From Polytrichum commune (lineage: Eukaryota; Streptophyta; Polytrichopsida; Polytrichales; Polytrichaceae): 64,000 bases of DNA. The stretch lies in the NCBI GenBank assembly GCA_950295325.1, contig OX485803.1, forward strand, positions 57,427,554 to 57,491,553, given 5' to 3'. A program made the translations under genes and the position numbers. This document shows positions 22,462 to 33,689 of the stretch, piece by piece. Below the pieces are notes generated by a model. The model had not been told where the DNA came from. It did no database searches and saw only the letters and a program-made list of their open reading frames with translations. Within the stretch, counting starts at the first letter, position 1, and every line of letters begins with the position of its first letter.

Positions 22462-23352
22462 CTGCAGATGAGAAGAAGAAAAAAAAAACAAAAAAGGTCA
22501 ATACCAGGGTAATCCTGCACAATAAAGAGTCACGTTTCATGAAATGACAATTATAACTACAAATAATATGGCACAATAAGTATATAGTAATAAGTATTTC
22601 TAGTTTGTTGATTTTGCTCAGATATTCAAGGAGGTGCTTTATTTGATGCAGACACTTTATGTATGAATAATTATAAAATTCTGAACCAATTATGCTATAT
22701 TGGAGTGGTTGATATATTGCATGTGACTAATATATTGGAGTGGTTGATTTTATGTGTTTTGTTAAAGATTTTGAAAGGATTCTTGCTCTGAAATATTCTT
22801 TTGTGATTGTTTGCAGGCTCCTGTACAAGTTGCAAGCCAACTTTCGAGTGTGACCCAAGCAACAAGCAGTAAGGCAGATTAGGAGGAGAGTGGAGGTGAA
22901 GAAGGGAAATCAGATGCGTTAGATTCCGAGCGTTAGTTTTCGATGCGTAGGGAGCTTGGAAATCAGGCTCCCAGAAGCTGTTGTAACGCAAGTATTGTTT
23001 CTTTTTTAGGAGAATTTTCAAGTCTAATGAAATTTTCATATAAGAACTTTTCAGCGTTGCTGTAAGCTGTTGAATCAGTGAAATTAACACATAGTTGGGC
23101 CGTCTGTACATGAATTAAAACAACATCTTACGCTCGAAATATTATGGATATTATGGATATTATTGTTCTTGATTGCAAATTATGTGCTTTTCTTTTGCAT
23201 TGCTTACAAACTTGAAAATAGACCTCAAAATTCAAGAAATACAATTAGGGTTCTCAAAATTTAGGGTTTACTTATTTAATTGCATACATTGTTCAAAAAT
23301 ATGAGTGTGTATATGCATATGGGGGTTGTTTTTATAGACCTTTTGTGAAGCT
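22462..23352. other. No gene recognised
   Basis: Contains A/T-rich sequence. A possible plus-strand exon after TTTGCAG at 22816 reads only APVQVASQLSSVTQATSSKAD before a stop and is too weak to call. Confidence 0.3.
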
Positions 23353-25830
23353 TTGGCGTCAAAGATGGAAGATGATGGACACTATATGAAGAATGACAAT
23401 TTCCACCCTTCCGATTTTCAAAATGACTTAAATGAGTTGGTGGGGGTTGAGGAACTTTTCCAAGGTGTGCATGAAAGAAGTAACATAAATATTAAAAGTT
23501 CAACATTCCAAAAAACTTATTTCTTATCATCGAATGATAAATCGGATATGGATGAGGAAGAAGGAGTTGAGGAGATTTTGGAGCTTTGGGAGGACTTGTT
23601 GGTGGAAGGTGTGGAGCATATGAACATTGGAACTCCAACACCTCATGAGTTGTTTTCATCATCCTTGAAGAAATTTTTTATTGAAACGTTTCCAAAGTAT
23701 GTACATTTTACCCTCCAATCCATCACACTTATGATTAATTGCTTAAGGAGGTGATATTTTCCTTCATTTCACCAAATCTATAAAACAAACCCTCTTTTTT
23801 GTTCCCTCTCAAATTTTCATGGGCATTGCACAATTAACAACATGGAAACTCATACAATTAAGAGGTGAAAAAAATGCAAGGGAAATTAAAAGTTATATAA
23901 GTTTTTTGTATCTTCGAATTGTCTCATTTGAGAGATAGAAATGATAGAAAAATCGCACCAATTAAATATTGGCATTTGATTGTGTACAAAGGACATGTTG
24001 ATAGAAATGAAAAACATTTATCAACTTCTTTGACAACAAATGTCATTCGTATTCAATGGAGTACGGATATCAATATGGGAGGTATTAATTCCTCATTCAT
24101 AAAAAATTGTGTCAATTCTTGTGAAGTGTGTCAAGAAATGAACATTTGGAATGAAGTAGTAACGGTTCTATTGGAGTACCTAAGTGCAACCCTTAATGCA
24201 CTTTGTATAAAACACATTGTGCTAAGAAAGCGTTATAAATGCAGTGTGTGGGGAATGAAAACGGTGACTTATTATTGTTGTCACCAAGGTGGAAACAAAA
24301 AGCGTCCTCATAGAAAAATGGTTATATAAAACGTATAAATCGAAAAGAGTCTAGAAGAAATAAAACTTCTAGGTTATGTAATTGTGAGTTCCAAATAAAA
24401 GTAGTGGAACCTAAAATATCAAAGTGTTCAAGTAGTTTGGTTTATATCATTATATATATTCATAGCAAACATACTGATCACAACCCGGGATCCGATCCGG
24501 ATCTTTTTTCCTACGGGTACACCTTTACGTCATTGCATTGGTCATGAAAAAAATTAAAATACATGCATTCGCCACGAATTATGGAAGCAGCATCGCAAAT
24601 GGTACAAAATTTATTTTTCAAAATGGTGACGGATTTAGACCGTGCTACATATAGGTTTTTCATCATAAAAAAGAAAATACACATTCTAGTATATTCTTTG
24701 ATAATGAATAGTATGTTATTTCCTCTTATGACTCCATTTTTTCCTTGTGATTATAATGATAATTTTAAATATAAATTTTTTTTTTCTAAAATAACTCACT
24801 TTATACAAGTTTTTTCATAACATGTACTTTTAGATATAATAATAATAATAAAATTGAAAATTTTAATATATGATAATTGTATGGATTTTAATAAATTTTT
24901 AAATGAATAGAAAAATATTAAGGTATGGCCTCTTATTTTAAAAAGTACCATAATGCTAAATGACATTATCATTGTAGTTGGTGTTGCTTTTGATTTCATA
25001 AATCTATAAGTTTTTTATCTTCTAATTTGCATATAATTTTTTAATTTTATTCATAAAGATGCACTTCATAAGAATAATTGAGATGCGGCCCAAATTGAGA
25101 TCACTAGACTCTAAGCCCAAGGGAAAGTTCTTTACTACCCGCCATATGTACTTACAGACGATGATCCACAAAAAAAACCATCTGTGATTGTTATTCAAGA
25201 TGAGTTCATGAAAAATCCGGCTTGAAGATTTTCTGCTACCAACTTTTGGGCTTTGGACTCTACTTTCAAAATTAATCAATATGGAATGCCGCTTTGTATG
25301 GCAATTGTGCCGGAATAAGATGGAATATGAATTCCGGTCTTCTATATGTTTTGTAGCAATGATATGTAACAAGGGCACGAATGTATAGCTATAGAATTAG
25401 CTTTAATTCGTATTTCTGAGTCGTTGGGAAAAATTAGGCCTTCCGCCATTGTTATTGATAAACACAAGACATCATTGAATGCAATTCAAAATGTTGTAAA
25501 CAATTGTGTTTATTTTTTAACTCATGAGGAAGATACAAAAATACAAACCGGTGAAAGAGTGTTTTTGTGTCACCTCTATATTATAAAAGCATGTAGTGAG
25601 AACTTATTCACCTAAGTCCCTAACGAGAACAAAGACCATATATAGAGAGCCTTACACGTTTTGATGTTTTGTCCTAGTGAGACTCACTTTTATGAAAATT
25701 CGAGATGATTTTGTGTTGAACTTCAACACATTCCAGCATTTCCTACATATATTAATTCCGGATGGCCCGGAATTAATGTGTCTTGGAAAAAATTATGGCC
25801 TCCATTTCGGAGGTTTTTTCATATGGTGGC
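23353..25830 (+). pseudogene. MULE/FAR1-type transposase, decayed
   Basis: Open fragments in changing frames line up as one transposase. 23353-23754 is an acidic N-terminal part. 24178-24329 encodes a Cys-rich end (TYYCCHQGGNKKRPHRKMVI). About 25210-25610 holds the catalytic core: FWALDSTFKINQYGMPL (first Asp), IAIELALIRI, AIVIDKHKTSLNAI (second Asp) and LCHLYIIKACSEN (the C-x2-H signature of MULE transposases). 25680-25800 continues to a weak C-terminus. Several stops and frameshifts. The ends and target duplication were not found. It abuts the Harbinger transposase. Confidence 0.75.
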
Positions 25831-25959
25831 ATAGACACAACAAACCATGTTGAAGGACACTGAGAGTTGATAAAGTATATTCTCCTCTAAGAGAAGGTCA
25901 ATTGGAATCTTAGAGACTTAATTATGATAAATATCGGAAGTGCCAAAGATGGCACCCCT

Positions 25960-27017
25960 TTGGGCCAACCCACATTGTTGAGTTAATTCAAAATGATTCA
26001 ACGAATAATTAAATTTTTAATTTTTAATTTTTTTAATTTATAAATGTTTTCGTATATGATATTAATTTGATCCTTACTTGTTTAATGTGTAGGTGATTCG
26101 GAGCGATTCATAAGAAGGGGAAATGACAAATCACATTGACATCGATTAAAAGGAGGAGAGAGGATTTTTAAAGCTTATCAATCATCTCCAATGGATGTTT
26201 TGGAGGTGATTGACAAGGATTGCATTCTATTCTATATCAAAAGCGAAACAAACCCTACTCTTTGGAATAGTGTGCTTCAGTTTAGAATTTTAGCTTCGAG
26301 TTTTGAAAAATTACACGGCATTCCTTATATCATAGGTGCAATAGATGGATCACATATTCATGTTTTAGCCCCTCTAATTGGCGGATAAGATTATTACTGC
26401 AGAAAGTCATTTTATTCAGCAATTCTGCAAGGAATTGTCGGACCAGATTGTATGTTTTGGGATTATGAGTTCGGGTGGACATGAAGTTTTTACGACTGAA
26501 GCGTATTTCAAATTATAAGAATCGGACGTGAATGTATAGAAGTTAAATTTCAGCCGTACAAACTTATAGGGGATGCGGCATATCCGGTTCGGCCATGGAT
26601 GTATTGTCCGTTTAAGGGCGGGAAGACAACACTATCCGGGAAGGAGGCTAATTGGAATTTCATTCAATTTTCAACTAGGATGTGTGTAGAAATGGTAGGT
26701 GGAGGGTGATAATGAAGCGATACGAAGTGTCTTTGCGGAATATGCCGGATATTGTAGCCACTTGTGTAGTGTTGCACAATTTGTGCATTGTGAACAAGGA
26801 AGGCATAGAAGAAGATTGAATAGTGGAGGCAAAAAATAAATTGAGTAGAAGGTTTGGTGAGGGAGAAATACGAGAAGGTAGTGAATTACGGGGCGAAAAA
26901 GCTAGAATTGCTAAAATGAAGAAGAGGATGTTAGCCACCGAAAATGCTTCAATTCTATATGAAGTGAATAATGACGAAACAAAAAAAAATATTAAAAGAA
27001 AACGAGAAGGCAAATGA
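25960..27017 (+). pseudogene. PIF/Harbinger transposase, decayed
   Basis: A DDE nuclease of the PIF/Harbinger family. The motifs are LHGIPYIIGAIDGSHIHVLA (first Asp, about 26310-26370), KLIGDAAYPVRPWMYCPF (second Asp, about 26560-26610), FSTRMCVEM (Glu, about 26670) and MKRYEVSLRNMPDIVATCVV then LHNLCI (about 26710-26790), followed by a Lys/Glu-rich tail ending at 27017. In-frame stops near 26388, 26483, 26500 and 26817 and a frame change near 26690 inactivate it. It faces the Myb/SANT gene at 27177-29453 tail to tail, the usual two-gene make-up of these elements. Confidence 0.88.
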
Positions 27018-27644
27018 CCTTCTGCGGGGAACCACAGTAATACACGAATTAATGGAAGAAAGTTTGTGGCAATACAAACTAAGGCAAAAATCAACTATAA
27101 TAGACAGTGATAGTGATAGTGAAATTGAATAGCTGGAATTTTTCTAGGAGGGCAACAAAATTTCTGTTCATGTTCTTTAGAATATATTGTGGATTCCTGG
27201 AATGAGGAAATAAGAGCCCCTATTTTTACCAACAACATGTTCTAATAAAAGTTTTATCTTCTCTTGAATTTTGTTCTTGTTGTCTTGTGTGGAAGTTCTT
27301 GTTGAGTTTGGTGTTGTAGCAGTTGTTATCTGAGATGGAGGAGTAGATAGAATGACATCTTCGAGAGTTGATTTTGTAGCACTTGCTGGAATCTGGTTGC
27401 GTACACTTGCAGTGCTGCCATGCCACTCATTCATTTCAGTGAACCACCTGCATTCTTGATGTATGTCTGCACCTGAAATTTCATTAGTCCATTTATCATT
27501 TCTGTAATTACTTGGAATGGATTTGTATTTTTTCTTATAAGACAGCCAAGACTTGTTGAACCCTTTGATTGCAGCTACCAGCCGAATTTGCAGTTTGAGC
27601 CATGCGTTAACACCTGTAAAAATCCAATCAAAAATGTCAAAGAA

Positions 27645-28618
27645 TGTCGCGCACCTCTCCATGAGGAGTGGCCGAAACACCATGGGCACAAGGGGGACCC
27701 CGGAGTGACACCCGGGACTTGTGGCGCCGTTGGTGAGAGGGCCCAAGTGATCCTAGTGTGGGTGAGGGCCCCGGGCGTTGGGAACGCCTCCCACCCACGA
27801 AGACTAGGAGGCACAAGGGTAAGGCCATGAGTTATGCGTAGCTCATGGCGTGATGATTCTAGAATGCTCAAGATCACCTCAATCGGAGGTGTGAGCTAGG
27901 AGTTATGGCCATTTGAGTGGGGCGCTGTCCCGGGACAGCGCCCTGGTACAGCAGTGCCTGGGAGTGATTCCCGGGACTGCCAAGGTTCAAACAGGCATAA
28001 CTTCCTCAAGACTTGCCCGAATGGGGCAAATGAGGAGTCCATCCGCATCTACGTGAAGCGTAGATGAGGATGGAGTGGTTGGTTGTTGGAATCAGACATC
28101 ATACAAGGAAGTTATGATGGTCTGAAGCTGATGGGGGCTTCTAGGCCCAGCGGCTAAGGGAAAGTGTCCGCTTGGCCCCAACTCTTGGTGGAGAGACAAG
28201 AGGTTGGTTGACGGTGGGGTAGGGGCCCCGCGTAGAGTCCTAGAGGCTTATATGGGTGAGGTGGTGTGGCCTCACCCACCCGAGGCCGAACGGCACGGCC
28301 TCCATGGGCATTGGCCCATTGTGAGGCCATAGTTGCCTAGTATGGTTCGGGTTGTTGTAGTGTTGCCCCGGCAACGCGATGATCAACATAGGATTGGACT
28401 TCCATGGATGGAAGTCCACATTGGGGAAATGGGTTACCGATTAAGGGGTGAGTCCCGAAAGCAAAGTAGGAGGGTTGGTTCCCTCCTATGAACTATTGGT
28501 CCGGGGTAAGAGGAGCTATCCATTAGCATGGCGGAATGCTAAGGGTTAGCCACTCGTAACCTTTGCTAGAATTCAAAATAACCAAGATGGTCAAGGGGGG
28601 CTAGCAAGGGTTGCGACA
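27645..28618. mobile_element. Solo LTR, 974 bp, with 5-bp target duplication
   Basis: Begins TGTCGC and ends GCGACA, the TG...CA inverted ends of an LTR, and is flanked on both sides by AAGAA (27640-27644 and 28619-28623). Much more GC-rich than its surroundings. It holds a perfect 24-bp palindrome at 27920-27943 and a CTTATATGG TATA-like box near 28248. No internal retroelement domain, so it is the product of LTR-LTR recombination, or less likely a small non-autonomous element. Confidence 0.87.
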
Positions 28619-28724
28619 AAGAAGAATGTCAAACTGAAATGTCAAAACAACATAAACTAGATAAGTAAGTGATGTATATGAACGAAGTGATTGAAAGAAA
28701 TGTCGAATAAATTAGATTGGAGTA

Positions 28725-28800
28725 GTGGTAGGTGAGTGAGGGACGAAAGGCTTTGCTCAAAAGTGAGCCAGGTTCGATTCCTCTAGCGCGCGAGGCACCC
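28725..28800 (+). repeat. tRNA-like SINE head
   Basis: TAGTGGTAGGTG (box-A-like) followed 40 bp later by GGTTCGATTCC (perfect box B, 28767-28777). This is a Pol III promoter layout inside the Myb intron, just beyond the solo LTR. SINE ends were not determined. Confidence 0.5.
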
Positions 28801-29852
28801 ACAAATCACGGAAATCGTGAATGCCCCTGCGGCAGCAGCTGACCATGTTTTGGGGGAGGGGGCATAGGGGCTTACGGCCAAGGCCAAGGCCTTTTACGGC
28901 CCATCATGCGGCATCATACAAAACATTCAAGACATTCAAGATTTTTAAGGTTTTAATTTTTGTTCAAAAAAATTATATTTCTCTGAAAATTTACCTTGTT
29001 TGTTTGACAATTTTGCAAACTCTTCTTCCATTTCTCCTCGAATAGCAATGAGCTGATGAACCTCAAAGTCCTTCCACTTCATTCTTTCCATTTCCTCTTC
29101 ATCTGATTCTCCAACTTCTATAATATCCGCTTTCTTCACCTTCTTTGATCATTCTTTTGTTGTGCGCCCCCTCTTTTTTCCAACCATTCTCTTTTTCCTA
29201 TTTCTTCCTTGCCTTCAAAAATTCCAACTTCAATAGTGGAAAGAGGAGGGTGAATTACATGAGGATGAATTCTAGGAGGAGGAGGAAATGCACTAAAAGA
29301 AGATGGAAGCAAACTAGGTCTCTGTAGCATTTTTGAAATTAAATAATGAGGTTTGAAAATTGGAGCTGCCATTTCTTGCATCCACTCAGAATTTTGTGAC
29401 CACTCTCCTTGTGACTCTCTTTGTGATCCCCCATCACCGCCATAACCCTCCATTTTCTACCTCAAATATATCACACACTACTAGATGAAGTAGACCAAAA
29501 CAGTGATGAAACGAACAAATACAAACGATCAATTTCTTGCAAAAAAACGGTTGCAAAAACGGGCATTTTCTATTGTGCTTTCAACCATAACGGAAATATG
29601 TATTTATAGTGTTACATCCTTCTAACTCCAGCCGGAGAAAATCATTAACTAAGTTGGAAAAAAAATCATTAAAAAATCATTAAAAACGGCATTTTTCTAA
29701 CATGGGCCCTTGTTGTTTTTCCCAGACCACCTCTTTTGGTTGTCCCAACGGAAAACCCGTTGGACCATGGCAGTGGATAGAGTAGGCTTAAAAAAAATTT
29801 GTGGACCTCAACCTCCGTGGTCACTCGGCCATTTTTTCCTTGGTGTAAACCC

Positions 29853-29872
29853 AAGTCGTCCCGGGACGACTT
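29853..29872. repeat. Perfect 20-bp palindrome near the Harbinger right end
   Basis: AAGTCGTCCCGGGACGACTT. The half-site GGGACGACTT recurs at 29903-29912, about 30 bp before a possible terminal sequence GTGTAAACCGCCCC (29923-29936). This arrangement looks like subterminal transposase or Myb binding sites. Confidence 0.6.
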
Positions 29873-29939
29873 CAACGTCCAATCACATCGCTTAGACGGC
29901 CGTGGGACGACTTCATGGTCCATAGTGTAAACCGCCCCT

Positions 29940-30132
29940 GAGATCCTAGTGTTTGCAAGTCCAACCGGTTACATGTTGACATCATCCGGTTTTGCTTTAT
30001 TAAATTCGGGTATATTCTATAAATTCCTCTAAAATGATTGGTAATTTTCCTACAGTTTTGAACTTCAACCGGTTATTTCTCAAACTCAACCGGTTCATTT
30101 GTGACTAACTGCCGATTCTCCCTGATCATTGC
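29940..30132. repeat. Dispersed repeat, partner of 15424-15600
   Basis: Carries four CCGGTT words and the ordered blocks listed for the partner. Starts immediately after the putative Harbinger right end. Confidence 0.8.
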
Positions 30133-30819
30133 TCCCCCCCAAAACAAGAATTTCCAAACAATGAAGGGTTGTTAAAATATATTTTCATTTCTCTTCTAAA
30201 GTATTTATGCAAATCCGAAATGGAAATGTAGAAGTGTGTCTTTGAGTGAATGTCTGAACTTGAAGACAATGCCTCCCACTCTAAAGAACTATATATGTAT
30301 TGACTTGTGAAAGGCAACTTGGAGCAATGCATTCCCTTACACAAACGAGGAGTGCCCACACTAAGGGCCAGTGTAGACTACAACGAAGAAGTGCACTGGT
30401 CAAGATTTTAATAGGATTGATCAATTCGTTACAAAATGGGTTATTCATCGGCCGGGGTTTAAACTACAGCCAAAACTTCTATGGTGGAGAACTTTAAACC
30501 TGAATAATGTTTGGCGATTGTCTCAGTTCTATGACAAGACAACCCAAATAAGTTATCTTGCAAGAAAAGAAAAAAAAAACACACTATCTTAATTGCATTT
30601 TTTTGTAATTATTATAATTAAACTTAATAATCTTCTCCACCAATTATTAAAAAAGACTCTTATTAGAATCATTATGTCCTAGTCTAAGTTCAACCACAAA
30701 ATGTCCCGCGACCAAGACTTTCAAAATGTGATATGGATTCTCTTGGTCATGGCCTTGGACCGCCGACCATGAGCATGAAAAATCTTGAACCATTTTGAGC
30801 ATACCTGGGGAATACCCTG
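30133..30819. other. A/T-rich intergenic stretch
   Basis: No gene seen. A GTGCCCACACTAAGGGCC phrase near 30350 resembles the MITE terminus at 59980. Confidence 0.3.
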
Positions 30820-30869
30820 CCTCTGAACCCCCAAGTGGCGCCATGGCGGGTATGGAAGGCGGGCAGTGA

Positions 30870-31181
30870 GGCCCAAGTCCCTCACATGAGCCACGGGCGG
30901 TGACCATGAAACCACGAGACCCCAAAAGGAAGTTTCCAAACGTCGACCCAAGACACTTCCAAAATCATGCAGTGTAGTCACAGGCCCTCAAGTGTTGCGT
31001 GAAGTTGTATGTGATCGGGCCCTCAACCGAATCCTATTTCAATGAATTTATATCCATGCGGGGTCCTCACACATGATGAAATATAATAAAAACAATGGTT
31101 GCGAGATTTTAAGGTGCCACGGTCTCCTAGTTTTGTGTTCGGCCTACCTTCAGGAAGTGGTTTTTGAGAATATTGTATTTA
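30870..31181. repeat. Truncated Harbinger MITE, tandem partner of 31182-31679
   Basis: Repeats the left 300 bp of the next element with a period of about 307 bp (CATGAGCCACGGGCGG, CACTTCCAAAATCATGCAGT and TCTCCTAGTTTTGTGTT in both). The left terminal repeat is damaged. Confidence 0.8.
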
Positions 31182-31679
31182 GGGCCACTTCACACATGAG
31201 CCACGGGCGGGGACCATGAAACCACGAGACCCCAAACGAAGTGTCCATACGTCGTCCCAAGGCACTTCCAAAATCATGCAGTGCGGTCACGGGCCCTCAA
31301 GTGTTGTGTGAAATTGCATGTGATCGGGCCCTCGACTAGATGCTATTTCAATGAATTTCTATTAACGCGGATCCTCACACATGATAAAATAGAATAAATC
31401 AATAGTTGTGAGCGTACGGAGTGCAATGGTCTCCTGGTTTTGTGTTAGGCCTACCTTCAAGAGGTGGTTTTTGAAAACAATCCAAGTGACCATGAAACAT
31501 GATCCATTTGATGCCATGTAGGAATTCGTGTGGACTCTACATCCATCTTGCATTCACTTACTCCATTCGTTCCTCAAGCATAGTGTGAAGCGAACTTGGA
31601 CTGACTCCTCCTTCTCCACCAACGAGAGTGCTTGAAGTGCAATGGTCACAGGCCCTCAGTCTCGTGTGTGAAGTGGCCC
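31182..31679. mobile_element. PIF/Harbinger MITE, family 1, 498 bp, TTA target duplication
   Basis: Terminal inverted repeats GGGCCACTTCACACATGAG and CTCGTGTGTGAAGTGGCCC, flanked by TTA on both sides (31179-31181 and 31680-31682). A three-base TTA duplication is the mark of PIF/Harbinger insertion. No coding capacity. Inverted copies or relatives lie at 49643-50630, 46491-47917 and 30870-31181. Confidence 0.88.
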
Positions 31680-31683
31680 TTAG

Positions 31684-32045
31684 TGTCACCATTATACTTG
31701 TCATGCTCAATACTAATACTAATTGTAAATTGCCCATGTAGTATCACCAACACTAAATATGGACTAAATGTTATTTGTCATTCCTAGTATAAAAATTAAA
31801 ATAAAATAAAAACACTTAGTCACTATAGATTTGCAGTGTTGCAATTCCTATCACTTAAAAAGTGGTTCTTCAGCCAAATTTCAATCATTCATGACAGTAC
31901 TTTATTCCATAAATGTTAGGATGAAAACTATAGCAAGCTTTGTTTGGATAAATCAGCATTTGGATGAACAAACGTAGGTTAAGATGACAATACTTGTAAA
32001 CTTATTCATAAAAAGTGTCACTAGAAAAGTTACCAAAATTTATAT
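31684..32045. repeat. Dispersed repeat, partner of 17836-18175
   Basis: Same ordered blocks as its partner, with moderate divergence and A-rich insertions. Confidence 0.72.
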
Positions 32046-32067
32046 AAAATAACATATGACACTAAAT

Positions 32068-32093
32068 ACTAGATAGATAGATAGATAGATAGA
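32068..32093. repeat. (TAGA)n microsatellite
   Basis: About six TAGA units. It resembles the LINE tail but no LINE 3' end adjoins it. Confidence 0.85.
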
Positions 32094-32439
32094 CTCTCAA
32101 ATTGAGTCAATCAACAAAGCAACAAATTTCCGGAAGTCATATTTGGAATAATATTGATCTTTTTGTCAAATTGTAAATTGGGTGAGATATGCAACCAAGT
32201 TGGCTACCATCCTTCTAGGTTTTAGCTTAAAGTATTACAATAATGAAAGAAAAATTTTATTTCGACTAAACTTTGGTCTATTGACTCAGTTTTGGAATTT
32301 TTTCATCACTGACCTTCACTTGCAAAAATAAATTCACAACATCGCCTATGGTTCTTCCTCTCACCTATGGTTAGTAGTGTGGCCACTTAGGACAATTTCT
32401 CTCATAATTGTGAAGTTTTTCTTTGCCCATGAAAGCATT

Positions 32440-33400
32440 TCCATAGGCGAAAAGGTTGAATGCTATAGCCCTAATGCAACATGTGCGTAGCACATGTGAA
32501 GTGTCAAAATTGTTGGGTATCTCTCAATCTACAGGCTCTAGGATTCCTAGCGAGTATGTTCCTCATGTGGAGCTTTCAAGAGGAGGGCGCCCAAGAAGCA
32601 TCACCCCTGCTCAATGACAAGCGTGTGTAAGAGCCATTAGAGTTGGTGGACTACATGATGTTGTAGACAAGAGAATTGCTTTGAGTGAGCACTTGAATGT
32701 GATAGTGAGCGCTAACATAGTGGGGTGTGCACTTCATGAAGCAGGTTTTGGGTCATTAAAGAAGCAAAAGAAGTTGGTGCTCACAACCAAGAATGTGCAT
32801 TGCAGGATGGAATTTGCTCAACGTCATCAAGATTGGACTAAGATCAATCGATTTCAACCTGATGGTCACACTTGATGTGGGTGAGGGATGGAAAATCTCA
32901 ATTACAAGCTCATCAATTAAACATGGATATTGGTGCATATGTGGGTTTGTATGACTTCCTATGGCATGGGTTACATGTGCAAGATAGAGGGGAACATGAC
33001 ACAAGCCTTTTATCTTAACATTCTTCAAGACAGGGTCATGAACACATTTGAATGATACCGTTTCATCCATTGCTTGTGTCATACTTCAACATGGTTATGA
33101 TCCTAAACATATTGCAAAATTAGTCAAGCAGTGGCTGTCAATGCAAAATTTTGATGTACCTACTTGGCCTCCTCAACCACATGACCTAAATCCAATTGAG
33201 CACATGTGGGCACTTGTGAAATGGAATCTAATGAGTCTCCAACACCAACCAAAAGAATACTTCAATTGTGGGAGTGTGTGCAAGCTTCTTTCCATTCCAT
33301 CGAACATGAGCAATGTCAAAAGTTCTATCATAGCATGCCCAATCCGTATCCAAGTTGTTTTAGCTTGTAAAGGAGGATGGACATATTATTGATACATAGG
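32440..33400 (+). pseudogene. Tc1-type (DD34E) transposase, decayed
   Basis: Ordered fragments of a Tc1/mariner transposase. An HTH end with SKLLGISQSTGSRI and LSRGGRPRSITP (32495-32610), TKNVHCRMEFAQRHQDWT and NRFQPDGHT (32790-32873), WVRDGKSQLQAHQ, then DPKHIAKLVKQWLSMQNFDV and WPPQPHDLNPIEHMW (33093-33220). Between the position of the second catalytic Asp (here Gly, in HGYDPKH) and the Glu of NPIEH there are 34 residues, the Tc1 spacing. Plant mariner-like elements usually have 39. Stops, frameshifts and the lost Asp make it dead. Terminal repeats were not found. Confidence 0.82.
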
Positions 33401-33689
33401 TAGATGTAGGTTACAAAACTAAGTCAATGTAAATAGTTCTCTTCAAATCATTGTTTCTCCACGTGTGATTCTGCATAGACACGAGACTATGGAAATGACT
33501 AGACTATGACTATTCACTTACATAAGTGAATTTTGTATGTTCTTGTTTGTATTTGCCTAGCATTGTGTGTGATATTTGATGTAGTGAGTCACTAACTCAG
33601 TTTTGAGAGTCAGTGTAGGTCCTTGGCATGTTTTACTTTTCCCCTAAATGTCACATTCATTTTTTGCCAAGAGAACCTATTTAGGTTTA

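Larger units (their letters stand above)
27177..29453 (-). pseudogene. Harbinger-associated Myb/SANT-like DNA-binding protein
   Basis: Exon 1 (29453 to about 28994) begins MEGYGGDGGSQRESQGEWSQ and runs into KKADIIEVGESDEEE and MKWKDFEVHQLIAIRGEMEE, the first SANT helix. A one-base shift near 29136 separates the two parts. The donor AACAAG|GTAAAT at about 28993 pairs with the acceptor TTTACAG before GTGTTAACGCATGG (about 27615). Exon 2 continues AWLKLQ, LSYKKKYKSI, IHQECRWFTEMNEWHGSTA and IPASATKSTLED. This is the Trp-rich Myb/SANT fold used by PIF/Harbinger elements to recruit transposase to their ends. The 1.4-kb intron holds a solo LTR. The exon 1 frameshift suggests it is inactive. Confidence 0.8.

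Noticed and set aside
22695..23111. 138-aa minus-strand frame
   Set aside because: No family motif, low-complexity Ser/Leu/Lys composition, and no splice or promoter support.
18690..29937. One 11-kb Harbinger unit bounded by TTTACAC-type ends
   Set aside because: The flanking triplets differ (TAA and TGA) and unrelated fragments lie between; evidence is too weak to call an element.
32068..32093. (TAGA)n run as a fourth LINE tail
   Set aside because: The GGACCGGAGTTT terminus and stem-loop are absent beside it, so it is treated as a plain microsatellite.
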